A stretch of DNA of 64,000 nucleotides from Chryseobacterium pennipullorum. Its GTDB lineage: Bacteria > Bacteroidota > Bacteroidia > Flavobacteriales > Weeksellaceae. Location of the stretch: the NCBI RefSeq assembly GCF_003384725.1, contig NZ_QNVV01000010.1, positions 62,001 through 126,000 of the forward strand. The letters run 5' to 3'. Position numbers and translations under genes: made by a program. A model generated the notes under the pieces. The model saw nothing but the letters and a program-made list of their open reading frames with translations. It had not been told where the DNA came from and did not search any database. This document shows positions 1 through 9,777 of this stretch, one piece after another; the first letter of the stretch is position 1, and each line of letters opens with the position of its first letter.

Positions 1-283
1 GACCATTTACCTTCGCATCGTACCCATTTTTCTGATATACATTCTTTTCAAAACCAGCTTCTGCAATCGCGTGGATATTTCCTTTGATCTTAGAGGATAT
101 AAAACCCTGATACAGCTTTCTGTCTGAAAAAAAACCAGCTCCGGTATTCAGTACATCAAGACCAACCATAAAATTCGGTTCGTATTTCCAATGCTCCTTT
201 TTCTCTGTTTCTTTTTTGTCCTGTGCCCAGCTCAGTAATCCTGCCAGGCTAAAAAAGAAGGTAAAGATTAGTCTTGTCTTCAT
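1..283 (-). CDS. DUF6048 family protein, N-terminal part (cut by window edge)
   Basis: Only the first 94 codons lie in the window; the gene runs off the left edge. The start is the ATG at 281-283. The product begins with a Sec signal peptide (MKTRLIFTFFFSLAGLLSWAQ), followed by a Lys/Glu-rich stretch and then a segment containing the tract NFMVGLDVLNTGAGFFSD, which I recognise as typical of the DUF6048 family of exported Bacteroidetes proteins. Its start overlaps the end of the DUF6452 gene by 35 bases, so the two are probably translated from one message. These two DUF families commonly sit together behind rlmD in flavobacteria. The molecular function is unknown; an outer-membrane or periplasmic location is inferred. 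Confidence 0.7.
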   Translation of the reverse strand, partial: MKTRLIFTFFFSLAGLLSWAQDKKETEKKEHWKYEPNFMVGLDVLNTGAGFFSDRKLYQGFISSKIKGNIHAIAEAGFEKNVYQKNGYDAKVNG

Positions 284-719
284 TCTCTATTTGATTTTGT
301 CCGGCTTCCAGATTCTGAACAGGATTCGGAGTTACTAATTCTGAACTTAAATTCTCATAAGACTTTTTGATTCCACATCCGGGGGAGACATAATAGGATT
401 TGGTAGTATACGTTACCCTCACCTTAGATTCTTCTCCTTTGTTAGTCAATCTAAAATAAATATCTGTATAGGGAGAATTGTCTACACGCAAAGGAATAAG
501 CCAAGAGTCTATTTTCCCGAGCCCTCCTAATTGTACTTTTCCAGAACCGTAATCTACCGCCACATACAAAGAATCCAGCGTTGTTTCTTTACCATTTGAC
601 TTGAAACTTACTTTCATTCTGGGTGTTCCTTCACCGCTTTCACAGATATCATCATCGCCGCCACAGGAAAAAAACATTCCGATGAAGCAGGCCATTATGA
701 GAAATTTAAAGTATTTCAT
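249..719 (-). CDS. DUF6452 family lipoprotein
   Basis: The 156-residue product starts with a lipoprotein signal peptide; the lipobox cysteine is Cys19, followed by GGDDD, so the mature protein should be a lipid-anchored periplasmic or surface protein. The rest is soluble and beta-rich in appearance, with a second cysteine pair (the CES near residue 26 and the PGCG near residue 114) that could form a disulfide. The order rlmD, this gene, DUF6048 fits the DUF6452 family, whose function is not known. The gap from rlmD is 30 bases and the overlap with the next gene is 35 bases, which suggests one transcription unit. Confidence 0.7.
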   Translation of the reverse strand: MKYFKFLIMACFIGMFFSCGGDDDICESGEGTPRMKVSFKSNGKETTLDSLYVAVDYGSGKVQLGGLGKIDSWLIPLRVDNSPYTDIYFRLTNKGEESKVRVTYTTKSYYVSPGCGIKKSYENLSSELVTPNPVQNLEAGQNQIENEDKTNLYLLF

Positions 720-749
720 ATGAGTATTTGAAATTCAAATTTAAATAAT

Positions 750-2159
750 TTATTTTTTAATCAGCAAAGCGATGTTTTCCACATGGTGGGTTTGTGGGAA
801 CATATCTACAGGTAATATTTTTACCAGGGTATAATGCTCCTTCATTAATGCAAGATCTCTTGCCTGTGTAGCAGAATTACAGCTTACATACACTACTTTT
901 TCCGGTGAAAGCTTCAGGATCTGCTCTACTACCTTCTGGTGCATTCCGTCTCTAGGTGGATCTGTAATCAGTACATCTGCTTTTGGATGATTTGCCATGA
1001 ATTCATCATTGAAGATATCTTTCATATCTCCACAGTAGAATGTCGTGTTTGTAAGACCGTTTAATGCTGCGTGTTCTATAGCCGCATCTATCGCTTCCTG
1101 TACAGATTCGATACCGATTACCTGTTTTGCATTTCTTGCTACATACTGCGCAATGGTCCCTGTTCCGGTGTACAGATCATACACCACTTCGTCTCCTTTT
1201 AGATCCGCAAACTCCAATGTTTTTCTGTACAGTTCCAAAGCCTGTTTGTAGTTGGTCTGGAAAAAAGATTTAGGGCCTATTTTAAACTGTAGCCCATCCA
1301 TTTCTTCCATCAGATAGCCTTCTCCGAAATATACATTGATATTTAAATCATAAATAGAGTCATTCTGCTTAGGATTAATAGCGTATACCAATGTTTTAAT
1401 CTGTGGGAATTTTTCTAATAAGAATTCAAAAAGCTTTTCTCTATTCTCTTTTTCTTCTCTATACAACTGGAAAAGAACCATCCATTCTCCTTTTGAGTTT
1501 TGTCTCATCATTAAGGTTCTTAAAAAACCTTCCTGGTTTCTCACATCAAAGAAGTCAAGGCCATTATTCACTCCATATTCTTTTACAGCCAGTCTGATGG
1601 CATTGGAAGGATCCTCCTGAAGAAAACATTCTTTCAGGTCAAGGATCTTACTCCACATTCCCGGAATATGGAAACCCAGGGCATCTTTGCTCCCGAAGTT
1701 TTCTTCAGAGCTGATTTCATACTGAGTAAGCCATCTCGCATTGGAGAAAGAAAACTCCATTTTATTTCTGTAAAAATACTGTTCTTCAGCTCCCAGAATA
1801 GGTACGGTTTCAAACTCATCGATCCCACCAATTCTTTTGATATTATTGTAGACTTCTTCCTGCTTAAAATCAAGCTGTTTTTCATAGCTCATATTCTGCC
1901 ATTTGCAGCCTCCGCAGGTTCCGAAGTGAATACATCTCGGCTCTACCCTAAAAGGAGATGGCTGCAGTACTTCCAGTGTTTCCGCCTCAAAATATTTAGA
2001 TTTAGCTTTCTTTACCCTGGCATTGATCACATCTCCGGGAACCGCTCCGGAAACCAGCACCGTTTTACCATCCTCTGTTCTTCCAATAGCCACTCCTTTT
2101 GCTCCTGCAGCAACCAGCTTAATATTTTCAAGAATGATATTTTTCTTCTTCTTTTTCAT
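750..2159 (-). CDS. rlmD: 23S rRNA (uracil-1939-C5)-methyltransferase RlmD
   Basis: RlmD transfers a methyl group from SAM to C5 of U1939 of 23S rRNA. The N-terminus (residues about 8-66) is a TRAM RNA-binding domain. Cysteines 76, 82 and 85 in the CIHFGTCGGC stretch, plus one near residue 165 (LKECF), match the four ligands of the family's 4Fe-4S cluster. The SAM-binding motif is DLYTGTGT, and the catalytic region has DPPRDG and the VSCNSAT motif with the nucleophilic cysteine. I chose the ATG at 2157-2159, giving 469 residues, because it opens directly on the Lys-rich lead into TRAM; an in-frame ATG at 2216 would add 19 residues of unlikely sequence. It heads the group with DUF6452 and DUF6048. 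Confidence 0.92.
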   Translation of the reverse strand: MKKKKKNIILENIKLVAAGAKGVAIGRTEDGKTVLVSGAVPGDVINARVKKAKSKYFEAETLEVLQPSPFRVEPRCIHFGTCGGCKWQNMSYEKQLDFKQEEVYNNIKRIGGIDEFETVPILGAEEQYFYRNKMEFSFSNARWLTQYEISSEENFGSKDALGFHIPGMWSKILDLKECFLQEDPSNAIRLAVKEYGVNNGLDFFDVRNQEGFLRTLMMRQNSKGEWMVLFQLYREEKENREKLFEFLLEKFPQIKTLVYAINPKQNDSIYDLNINVYFGEGYLMEEMDGLQFKIGPKSFFQTNYKQALELYRKTLEFADLKGDEVVYDLYTGTGTIAQYVARNAKQVIGIESVQEAIDAAIEHAALNGLTNTTFYCGDMKDIFNDEFMANHPKADVLITDPPRDGMHQKVVEQILKLSPEKVVYVSCNSATQARDLALMKEHYTLVKILPVDMFPQTHHVENIALLIKK

Positions 2160-2272
2160 TCGTAAACTTCTATTTTTTCTAATATGGGTGGGAAAAACTT
2201 CCCAATCTTCCCTCAATTCTATTTTCTTTCTAATGCATGAAACCCTTGAATTTCACTGTGCAAAAATACAAT

Positions 2273-2302
2273 AAAAAAAACCTTATCCGCGGATAAGGTT
2301 TT
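2273..2302 (-). terminator. Rho-independent terminator after the thioredoxin-like lipoprotein gene
   Basis: A perfect 18-bp palindrome (CCTTATCCGCGGATAAGG, 2281-2298) is flanked by runs of A on the left and T on the right. Read on the minus strand it gives a stem followed by a long U tract, 20 bases after the stop of the gene at 2321-3862. Confidence 0.8.
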
Positions 2303-2320
2303 CAACTATGTAAAAGTTTA

Positions 2321-3862
2321 TTATTTTGTTTGTGCAGGCTGCGGATTAGCCGGCTGTGGAGCCGTTTGCTGTGCAGAAGGATCAATCTGCAACTGTGGCT
2401 GCAGTTGTGCGTTTGGATTCACTTTTGGTGCAGATAACCCTGTCAGCTGATCCAGGATCGTCACTACTTCAAGCTCACCAAGGTTAACAAATGATCTGCT
2501 GGCAATTTTACCGTCTTTATCCACCATCACGAAACACGGTAATTTGAATCCGTAAACTCCGTATTTCTTGGCGATTTCAGATTCCATCCCTTTTTCTCCA
2601 TATACATTTACGCCAGGTACTCCTTTCAGCAAAGAGTTGCTTGTTTTAATAAACTGATCTTTGGTATCGTCTACGTTAACAAATACAAAGTTCATTTTAG
2701 ATTTATAGAAATTAACAACTTCTTTTAAAACCGGAATTGTAGCTTCCCCGATGTATGGATTCCATGAAGCGTAGAAAAATAACATATAAGGCTTTCCTTT
2801 ATTTTCAGAAAGTTTATAGGCTTTCCCATCCTGCTTTACTAAAGCTGCCTCAGGCGCTGCCTCTCCAATTTTAAGGCCCGTAATTGCTACCTGCATTTTT
2901 AACAGGTCACTTTTAATGGTCGCATCTTTAATATCCGTATCGATAAGTTTTTTGATTTTTTCAATATTTTTACCTGGTGATGTCGGGTGGATATCAGCCT
3001 GAGCCATTACAAAAGCTAAAAGATAATCTTTCGCAGTCTGAGAAAGATCCTTTTTCGTTTTCAGGTACTGAGCAAACATTTCAGAAGTCGTAATATCTGT
3101 TTTTCCCTTACTGTTGGCTTCTGCATACTTTTGGAAGTCAGGCGTCATCTTTACAAGAAGATATTGTCTGTACAACGGAATCGTCTTTACCATGGCCTCT
3201 TTATCGCTTTCCAGTTGGGCTTCATAATCCTTAAAAGCTTTAGTTGCTTTGTACGAAGGATTTCCGGACATTGGCCCGTGTGACATTTCGTAATTGGCTA
3301 GCAAATTCAAAATGGTTACTTTAACGTCGTTTTTCTTCCATTCAAGAAGACCTTTGCTTGGATTATTTTTCTTGGCAAGATCATCAACACTTTTATTGAT
3401 GTCTGCTTCCACTTTGTGCATTCCTTTCAGAAACGTGCTTTCATCCCCGCTCATTAAGGCATTTAAATTAACCTTGCTCCCGTAGTCAGCTAAAAACTTC
3501 TGGGTTGCAGTAAGGAAATCATTATTCTTTTTGGCATCACCGGTAATCACATACTCACCCGGGAATGTTGCTCCATTTCCTGAAATATTAATATTTTGCC
3601 CTCTTTCAAGATAGATAAGGTTCTGTCTGCCTGCGTAATTGATCACATACATTCCGTCTTTGGGAGCTTCAAAGCTTCCGGCAAAGTTTCCATTTTTATC
3701 TAAACCTATATTAATCAAAGGCAGGGTTCCTACTCCTGAAGCTTCTACAAATTCAATTCTTTCTAATGGTGAACTTCCAGTAATTTTTCCTTTTACCTCT
3801 ACTTTTTTTGAACAAGACATCACAAAAACCGTGATGATAAACAATAAAAGATATTTTTTCAT
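2321..3862 (-). CDS. Thioredoxin-like (TlpA/DUF4369-type) lipoprotein lacking the CXXC active site
   Basis: The 513-residue product has a lipoprotein signal peptide with lipobox Cys17 (FVMSC). Residues about 22-110 resemble the DUF4369 beta-domain that precedes thioredoxin folds in Bacteroidetes, residues 110-330 are a helical region, and residues about 333-480 form a TlpA-like thioredoxin domain (GEAAPEAAL, then PYMLFFYASW). Where the redox motif WCxxC belongs the sequence reads W367-N-P-Y-I-G, so both cysteines are gone. The last 30 residues are rich in Pro and Gln. The gene stands alone, with a -7 box upstream and a strong terminator downstream. The protein probably sits in the cell envelope, but a disulfide reductase role is unlikely; it may act as a binding or scaffold protein. 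Confidence 0.8.
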   Translation of the reverse strand: MKKYLLLFIITVFVMSCSKKVEVKGKITGSSPLERIEFVEASGVGTLPLINIGLDKNGNFAGSFEAPKDGMYVINYAGRQNLIYLERGQNINISGNGATFPGEYVITGDAKKNNDFLTATQKFLADYGSKVNLNALMSGDESTFLKGMHKVEADINKSVDDLAKKNNPSKGLLEWKKNDVKVTILNLLANYEMSHGPMSGNPSYKATKAFKDYEAQLESDKEAMVKTIPLYRQYLLVKMTPDFQKYAEANSKGKTDITTSEMFAQYLKTKKDLSQTAKDYLLAFVMAQADIHPTSPGKNIEKIKKLIDTDIKDATIKSDLLKMQVAITGLKIGEAAPEAALVKQDGKAYKLSENKGKPYMLFFYASWNPYIGEATIPVLKEVVNFYKSKMNFVFVNVDDTKDQFIKTSNSLLKGVPGVNVYGEKGMESEIAKKYGVYGFKLPCFVMVDKDGKIASRSFVNLGELEVVTILDQLTGLSAPKVNPNAQLQPQLQIDPSAQQTAPQPANPQPAQTK

Positions 3863-3881
3863 TTCAATTTTTAATATTACA

Positions 3882-3889
3882 CAAAAATA
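3882..3889 (-). promoter_or_regulatory. Putative -7 promoter box (TATTTTTG) of the thioredoxin-like lipoprotein gene
   Basis: On the minus strand this octamer matches the Bacteroidetes -7 consensus TAnnTTTG and ends 20 bases before the start codon at 3862. No clear -33 box was found. Confidence 0.4.
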
Positions 3890-4122
3890 AGCTTTTTAGG
3901 GCTTCTTAATTCATACTGATTATTTTTTTTAAAAATTTTATTATGCCCACTCAAAATGGATATTTTAATTGCTTTATCTATCCGTTTTTTATCAGCAAAA
4001 CCGGGTTGAAATACTGGTTTACAACCTCCTCAACTCCCCTCCAAATATATACTTATTAAATAAAGAATACCTAAAGTCTGTTGATAAGTTAACAAACTTT
4101 AACAGCAAAACAGGAGCGATAC
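3890..4122. other. Intergenic region with no recognised gene
   Basis: This stretch between the lipoprotein promoter and the sdhB terminator holds no convincing gene. It is AT-rich. A plus-strand open frame runs through it from 3969 but continues antisense into sdhB and has no coding look. Confidence 0.5.
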
Positions 4123-4155
4123 AAAAAATCGCCTCCGAAACGAAGGCGATTTTTT
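4123..4155 (-). terminator. Rho-independent terminator of the sdhCAB operon
   Basis: A 12-bp inverted repeat (AAAAAATCGCCT / AGGCGATTTTTT) with a short A-rich loop lies 17 bases after the sdhB stop codon and ends in a U tract on the minus strand. Confidence 0.85.
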
Positions 4156-4172
4156 ATGTATTTGAATCAATT

Positions 4173-4940
4173 CTACCCCTGATCTACAAGAGCAGCCATG
4201 TATTCTCTGTTCATTCTTGCGATATTTTCAAGAGAAATCCCTTTAGGACACTCAATTTCACATGCTCCGGTGTTGGAACAGTTACCGAATCCTTCTTCAT
4301 CCATAGCCTTCACCATGTTCAGCACTCTTCTTTTCGCTTCTACTCTACCCTGAGGAAGCAATGCATACTGAGAAACTTTAGCTCCCACGAACAACATTGC
4401 AGATCCGTTCTTACAAGTTGCTACACAAGCTCCACATCCGATACATGCAGCAGCGTCCATCGCTTTGTCTGCATCTTCCTTAGGAACAAGCATTGCGTTG
4501 GCATCCAGGGTATTTCCTGAAGTATTTACAGAAATAAAACCTCCTGCAGCCATTACCCTGTCGAATGCACTTCTGTCTACCATTAAGTCTTTAATAACAG
4601 GGAAAGCAGCACTTCTCCAAGGTTCAATAACGATGGTTTCACCGTCCTTGAACATTCTCATGTGAAGCTGACAGGTCGTAATTCCTGTATCAGGTCCGTG
4701 AGCTCTACCGTTAATGTAAAGCGAACACATCCCGCAGATTCCTTCACGACAGTCGTGGTCGAAAGCAATAGGTTCTTTTCCTTCGTTAATTAAGTTTTCG
4801 TTCAGAATATCCAACATCTCCAGAAACGAAGAGTCAGTAGATACATCTGATATTTTATAGGTCTCAAACTGACCTTTAGTTTTACTATTTTTTTGTCTCC
4901 AAATTTTCAGCGTAAGATGTAAGCCTTTTTTTGCACTCAT
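4173..4940 (-). CDS. sdhB: Succinate dehydrogenase/fumarate reductase iron-sulfur subunit
   Basis: This is the electron-transfer subunit of complex II; it carries electrons from the FAD of SdhA to the quinone at the membrane. The 255-residue protein has the 2Fe-2S ferredoxin cysteines in the CREGICGMC stretch and a further cysteine in the TTCQLHM stretch. The C-terminal half has the cysteine clusters [11 protein letters not shown] and [12 protein letters not shown] for the 4Fe-4S and 3Fe-4S centres. It is the last gene of sdhC-sdhA-sdhB, 24 bases after sdhA, and is followed by a terminator. The gene order and the single membrane subunit are those of the type B (Bacteroidetes/Bacillus-like) enzyme. 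Confidence 0.95.
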   Translation of the reverse strand: MSAKKGLHLTLKIWRQKNSKTKGQFETYKISDVSTDSSFLEMLDILNENLINEGKEPIAFDHDCREGICGMCSLYINGRAHGPDTGITTCQLHMRMFKDGETIVIEPWRSAAFPVIKDLMVDRSAFDRVMAAGGFISVNTSGNTLDANAMLVPKEDADKAMDAAACIGCGACVATCKNGSAMLFVGAKVSQYALLPQGRVEAKRRVLNMVKAMDEEGFGNCSNTGACEIECPKGISLENIARMNREYMAALVDQG

Positions 4941-4964
4941 AATGTTATATTTATAGGTTGGAGA

Positions 4965-6977
4965 TTATTTATAACTTCTTGTTTTAACCTCGATGTTGTC
5001 ATATATCAGTTCTTCTTTATGCAATACTTCCGCATTGATATTTTCTCCCTGATATTCCCAAGCTCCGACGTATTTGAAATTCACGTCGTCTCTTTCCGCT
5101 TCTCCATCCGGAGTAGCGTGATCCCAACGGAAATGACCACCACAAGATTCTTCTCTGTTTAACGCATCGATAGCCATTAGCTGTCCTAGTTCAAGGAAGT
5201 CTGCCACTCTGAAGGCTTTTTCAAGCTCAGTGTTCATTCCATTACCTTCCCCAGGTACTTTTACGTTCTTCCAGAAGTCGTTTCTTACTTCTTCAATTTC
5301 TTTGATCGCTTCTTTCAATCCTTCAGGAGTTCTACCCATCCCTACTTTATTCCACATAATGTGTCCAAGTTTCTTATGGAAGTGGTCTACTGAGTGAGTT
5401 CCTTTATTATTAATAAAGAAGTCAATTTTATCTTTAATTCCTTTTTCAGCTTCGTCAAACGCTCCTGAATTGGTAGGAATAGTGCCCGTTCTGATGTCTG
5501 CAGAAAGATAATCTGCAATAGTATAAGGAAGTACGAAATATCCGTCTGCAAGTCCCTGCATCAATGCTGATGCTCCAAGTCTGTTGGCTCCGTGATCAGA
5601 GAAATTAGCTTCACCGATAACGAAACATCCCGGGATCGTAGACTGAAGGTTATAATCAACCCATACACCACCCATTGTATAGTGAACAGCAGGATAGATC
5701 TTCATTGGGGTTTTGTAAGGATCATCAGCAGTAATTTTTTCGTACATCACGAATAAGTTACCGTATTTCTCCTCAACCCAGCTCTTACCAAGATCATAGA
5801 TCTGCTGATCGGTTGGATTATGAATATGTTTTTCGATAGCGGCTTCTTTACCTTTTTTCATGATTTCTGTGGAGAAATCAAGATAAACCCCTTCCTGAGT
5901 ATCGTTATTTTCAATTCCGAATCCGGCATCGCATCTTTCTTTAGCAGCTCTGGATGCAACGTCCCTTGGCACAAGGTTACCGAATGCAGGATATCTTCTT
6001 TCAAGATAGTAATCTCTATCTTCTTCTTTAATATTTTCAGGTCTTAATTTACCTTCTCTGATCGCAACTGAGTCCTCAATCTTTTTAGGAACCCAGATTC
6101 TTCCTGAGTTTCTCAATGATTCGGACATCAGAGTCAGTTTAGACTGCTGAGTTCCGTGAACCGGAATACAAGTAGGGTGAATCTGAACATAGCAAGGGTT
6201 TGCGAAGTACGCTCCTTTCTTGTGAATCTTCCATGCTGCTGAAACGTTTGAACCCATTGCATTGGTAGAAAGGAAATATACATTCCCATATCCTCCTGAA
6301 GCAATAACTACTGCGTGAGCAGAATGTCTTTCGATCTCACCGGTTACGAGATTTCTTGCAATAATCCCTCTTGCTTTTCCGTCAACAATGACAAGATCCA
6401 GCATTTCATGACGGTTGTACATTTTGATTCTACCTTTACCAATCTGACGGCTCATTGCAGAATAGGCACCTAATAATAGCTGTTGCCCTGTCTGTCCTTT
6501 TGCATAGAAAGTTCTTTTTACCTGAACCCCACCAAATGAACGGTTATCCAGCTGGCCGCCGTAATCTCTACCGAAAGGCACTCCCTGAGAAACGCACTGG
6601 TCGATAATATTAGCGGAAACTTCTGCCAATCTGTATACGTTAGCCTCTCTTGCTCTATAGTCACCACCTTTGATGGTATCGTAGAACAATCTGTAGGTGG
6701 AGTCTCCATCCCCCTGATAGTTTTTAGCAGCATTGATTCCTCCCTGAGCAGCAATAGAGTGTGCTCTTCTTGGAGAATCCTGATAGCAGAATGCTTTTAC
6801 ATTATATCCTTGCTCAGCTAAGGTAGCTGCCGCAGAACCTCCTGCCAAACCTGTACCTACAACAATAATATCAATCTTATCTCTGTTGTTTGGTGCAACG
6901 AGGTTCATATGGTCTTTATGATTTTTCCATTTGTCCTTTAGAGGACCTGCCGGAATTCTTGAATCTAACTTACTCAT
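4965..6977 (-). CDS. sdhA: Succinate dehydrogenase/fumarate reductase flavoprotein subunit
   Basis: The 670-residue protein oxidises succinate to fumarate using covalently bound FAD. The N-terminal Rossmann motif is [19 protein letters not shown], followed by the [14 protein letters not shown] stretch where FAD is normally attached through His (here the H of RRAHSIA). The catalytic region includes HPTCIP and the [20 protein letters not shown] stretch near the C-terminal part of the FAD domain. Length and motifs fit the long type B SdhA. The start at 6977 lies 15 bases after sdhC, and the three genes form one operon reading leftward. Confidence 0.95.
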   Translation of the reverse strand: MSKLDSRIPAGPLKDKWKNHKDHMNLVAPNNRDKIDIIVVGTGLAGGSAAATLAEQGYNVKAFCYQDSPRRAHSIAAQGGINAAKNYQGDGDSTYRLFYDTIKGGDYRAREANVYRLAEVSANIIDQCVSQGVPFGRDYGGQLDNRSFGGVQVKRTFYAKGQTGQQLLLGAYSAMSRQIGKGRIKMYNRHEMLDLVIVDGKARGIIARNLVTGEIERHSAHAVVIASGGYGNVYFLSTNAMGSNVSAAWKIHKKGAYFANPCYVQIHPTCIPVHGTQQSKLTLMSESLRNSGRIWVPKKIEDSVAIREGKLRPENIKEEDRDYYLERRYPAFGNLVPRDVASRAAKERCDAGFGIENNDTQEGVYLDFSTEIMKKGKEAAIEKHIHNPTDQQIYDLGKSWVEEKYGNLFVMYEKITADDPYKTPMKIYPAVHYTMGGVWVDYNLQSTIPGCFVIGEANFSDHGANRLGASALMQGLADGYFVLPYTIADYLSADIRTGTIPTNSGAFDEAEKGIKDKIDFFINNKGTHSVDHFHKKLGHIMWNKVGMGRTPEGLKEAIKEIEEVRNDFWKNVKVPGEGNGMNTELEKAFRVADFLELGQLMAIDALNREESCGGHFRWDHATPDGEAERDDVNFKYVGAWEYQGENINAEVLHKEELIYDNIEVKTRSYK

Positions 6978-6992
6978 ATTAGTATATTGATA

Positions 6993-7655
6993 TTATTGAG
7001 TTATAAAATGAAAAATTGCGATGAAGATAAACCCTGCAGGAATAAGGATTGAATACCATTTCCCGAAAGCTTTGATCACCGGCGTGTATTTTGGATGTCT
7101 CGCTCCGATAGACTGGAACGAAGACTGAAATCCGTGAGCCAGGTGCAATCCCAACAATACAAAAGAGATCACATATAAAGCCACTCTCCAAAGGTCCGCA
7201 AACTTCTCATGAAGCTCAGGCCAGTAACGTTCAGCATCCGGTGTCAAACCATCTACATACTTGTAATTAATTTCATGTAGCCAGAAATCATATAAATGCA
7301 GCGCCAAGAAAGCTAAAACAACAGCCCCGGAAATAATCATATTTCTGGACATCCATGAAGAATTCATAGAAGCGTTGTTTGATGCATACTTTACTGGACG
7401 TGCTTTATTATTCTTGATCTCCAATACAAATCCCATCACAAAATGGAAAATTACTGCAAAACCAAGAATAGGCTGCATTAAGAACTGCACAAAAGGATTA
7501 TAGCCCATGAAGTCAGATGCTGTATTGAAAGCATCCCTGTTCAGGACTGATAACAAATTGGTTGTCAAATGCAGTATAAGAAAAATCAGCAAAAACAGAG
7601 CTGATAATGCCATAGCGTATTTTCTACCTATCGTAGAACTCGTTAAACCTGCCAT
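6993..7655 (-). CDS. sdhC: Succinate dehydrogenase cytochrome b subunit (b558 family)
   Basis: The 220-residue product is an integral membrane protein with about five hydrophobic segments (near residues 12-32, 55-78, 105-125, 155-178 and 195-218). Histidines in or next to these segments (for example LHLTTN, HFVMGF, LHLYDF and LHLAHG) are candidates for the two haem b ligands. It anchors SdhAB and passes electrons to menaquinone. It is the first gene of the operon, as in other type B enzymes, which use one membrane subunit rather than two. A -7 box lies 24 bases upstream. Confidence 0.92.
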   Translation of the reverse strand: MAGLTSSTIGRKYAMALSALFLLIFLILHLTTNLLSVLNRDAFNTASDFMGYNPFVQFLMQPILGFAVIFHFVMGFVLEIKNNKARPVKYASNNASMNSSWMSRNMIISGAVVLAFLALHLYDFWLHEINYKYVDGLTPDAERYWPELHEKFADLWRVALYVISFVLLGLHLAHGFQSSFQSIGARHPKYTPVIKAFGKWYSILIPAGFIFIAIFHFITQ

Positions 7656-7678
7656 ATAAGTTTAAATTTGAATTTCCA

Positions 7679-7686
7679 CAAAATTA
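7679..7686 (-). promoter_or_regulatory. Putative -7 box (TAATTTTG) of the sdhCAB operon
   Basis: The minus-strand octamer matches TAnnTTTG and ends 24 bases before the sdhC start at 7655. A -33 element at the usual distance was not seen. Confidence 0.4.
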
Positions 7687-7797
7687 AGAAATGTTAACAA
7701 TATCGAAAAGTGAGAAATCTCACAAATAGACAGTTTGTAATGTTTCTAAATAAGAATCCACCGGTTATAAATACGGGAAAAGCAAAATTTACCACCC

Positions 7798-9576
7798 TCA
7801 CTTTACAGGATAGATACGGTCATTTAAAACAACCTTCTGAACATGTTCTGGAAAAACCTTTATTTCAAAGTGACCGATCCGCCTTGATGAACAGTAAGGC
7901 CTGACAATGAACTGCAAAATCTTCTCTCTTTCTCCTTTATCTGAAATCCAAAAACACACTTTATTTCCTTTTTTTATTGAAAAAACGTCATGTTTATTGA
8001 AACTATGCCAGAGTATTTCTTCTCTCAGATTTTCAAAAATCTGGAAACTGCTTTTTATCATTAGAAATATCATTGCGGCCATCAGAAGATTCCTCACATT
8101 TTTAAAGTTAAATTTTAAAAGCATGGGTCTTATGTAATAAACAACGACTGAAACAGACAACACTTCAGGCAGGTTCATCGGTATATTTTCATAAAACAGC
8201 ATGTCTATTTCAGCAAATGCATGAATGGTTTTCAGCAGCATCTGTATAATAAAATCATATCCTCTGCAAATCAGATCCGCACCAAGACCAAAAGCAATAA
8301 GAACAGCCATCAGAAATGAAGATACTATAATGATTTCCGAAAAGGGAACAATGATAAAATTGGCTACCAGGGAAACAAAAGAAAACTGATGAAAATAATA
8401 CAGCACCAAAGGAAGGGTTGCCAACTGCGCAGACAAAGATATGGTTACAGTATTGAAAATCAGCTTTTTCACATAATGATCAGGTTTAGGAAAATACTTC
8501 AGAAGAGGCTGATTGAGCCAGAAGATTCCCAGGACCGCAGAAAAACTCAGCTGAAATCCTACATCAAAAAGCTGTTGACTATCCATGATCAGAATAATCA
8601 ATGCGGATACTGCCAACGCGTGAAGGAGATCCGGCTTTCGCTGAAGCAGCACAAATCCAAAATACACGCTCAGCATAATACAGGAACGTAAAACAGAGTT
8701 TCCAAAACCAATAAAAATGGCAAAAAGCCAGATAAAGCAAACACTTGCAAGGATGGCATATCTTCTAAATCCTAAGGGCATGAAACGCGTCATCAAAAAG
8801 TAAAAAACACCGAAAATAACCACAATATGAGTTCCGGAAATAGCCAGCAAATGAACGAGTCCGGATCTATTGAAATCCCTCACCGTTTCAGCATCAATTT
8901 CCGTTCTGTCTGCAAGGATAATTCCTTTCAAAAACGCTCTGCTTTTCCCGGACATTCCGGAACTGTCAATCTTCTGTAAGACTTCAAGCCTCAATTGCCT
9001 GATCTTATCTCTAACACTCAGATCCGTTCGCTGTACAGAAGAGATATCATCAGAAATATACACCTGATAATCAATTTTTTTACGCTGTAAATATCTTGCA
9101 TAATTAAACTGAAAATCGTACTTGGGAGAATAAGGCTTTGTGACAAAGGCTTCTGCCTTATAAACATGTTTAAAATCCAGTTCTCTGCTGTTCCTGGGAA
9201 TGTAAATAACTGAATTGAAGTTCAGACTTCCCACTTGAGCTGCTCCTTCATACTTTCTATACTTTTCGTTTGAATTTAATTTTTGAGTGATGATGAAGAC
9301 GACAGCTTCCTTACCTTTTACCGGTGGCCCGGACGGTTCTCCGGAAGTATTATAAAAGTGAATGATCATTCCTATTCCAAAGAATAACAGACCCAGCAAT
9401 ACAGACCGGACTTTATGTAAGAAATAATTCTGAAAGAACATGGAGGTAAGCAGTACCAGACAAAACATCATTACAGAATAGATCGCTGCATCATTCAACA
9501 GAAACCTATCCTGAAAAAAAATTCCAAGGACAAAACAAATGGCTAAAATAAAAAGAGGCTGCCTGTTCACATCCAA
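7798..9576 (-). CDS. comEC: ComEC/Rec2-family competence protein
   Basis: ComEC forms the inner-membrane channel for single-stranded DNA during natural transformation. The 592-residue product opens with two or three membrane segments, then a soluble DUF4131-like region (about 85-200), then the competence domain, whose signature is AFLKGIILADR followed by SGLVHLLAISGTHIVVIFG, with many further membrane helices to about residue 515. The last 75 residues are short and soluble. The C-terminal metallo-beta-lactamase domain found in Bacillus ComEC is missing, as in other short Bacteroidetes forms. It stands alone between sdhC and lpxB; the downstream gap to sdhC contains only the sdh promoter. Confidence 0.88.
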   Translation of the reverse strand: MDVNRQPLFILAICFVLGIFFQDRFLLNDAAIYSVMMFCLVLLTSMFFQNYFLHKVRSVLLGLLFFGIGMIIHFYNTSGEPSGPPVKGKEAVVFIITQKLNSNEKYRKYEGAAQVGSLNFNSVIYIPRNSRELDFKHVYKAEAFVTKPYSPKYDFQFNYARYLQRKKIDYQVYISDDISSVQRTDLSVRDKIRQLRLEVLQKIDSSGMSGKSRAFLKGIILADRTEIDAETVRDFNRSGLVHLLAISGTHIVVIFGVFYFLMTRFMPLGFRRYAILASVCFIWLFAIFIGFGNSVLRSCIMLSVYFGFVLLQRKPDLLHALAVSALIILIMDSQQLFDVGFQLSFSAVLGIFWLNQPLLKYFPKPDHYVKKLIFNTVTISLSAQLATLPLVLYYFHQFSFVSLVANFIIVPFSEIIIVSSFLMAVLIAFGLGADLICRGYDFIIQMLLKTIHAFAEIDMLFYENIPMNLPEVLSVSVVVYYIRPMLLKFNFKNVRNLLMAAMIFLMIKSSFQIFENLREEILWHSFNKHDVFSIKKGNKVCFWISDKGEREKILQFIVRPYCSSRRIGHFEIKVFPEHVQKVVLNDRIYPVK

Positions 9577-9777
9577 TCAATTACCTCATCAAAGTAAGAA
9601 ATTTATAGATTGTTTATCTTCTCTTAAATGATGAAATACACCGCTTCAAGATCTCAAACAGGTTAATTGTGCGCTTAATTTTTTGTTGTAAAACTGAAGT
9701 TACAGAAAAAAAAATTAATACTTTACTTTTGACACTCTGCCAAGCTATTCTTCCCCAACAGACTGATGGAATAAATA
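9577..9777. other. Intergenic region between lpxB and comEC
   Basis: Two hundred bases with no gene, hairpin or clear promoter motif. It should hold the comEC promoter, since both neighbours read leftward. Confidence 0.4.

Noticed and set aside
3969..4520. A 183-codon plus-strand frame
   Set aside because: Most of it is antisense to sdhB and the codons look like the complement of real coding sequence.
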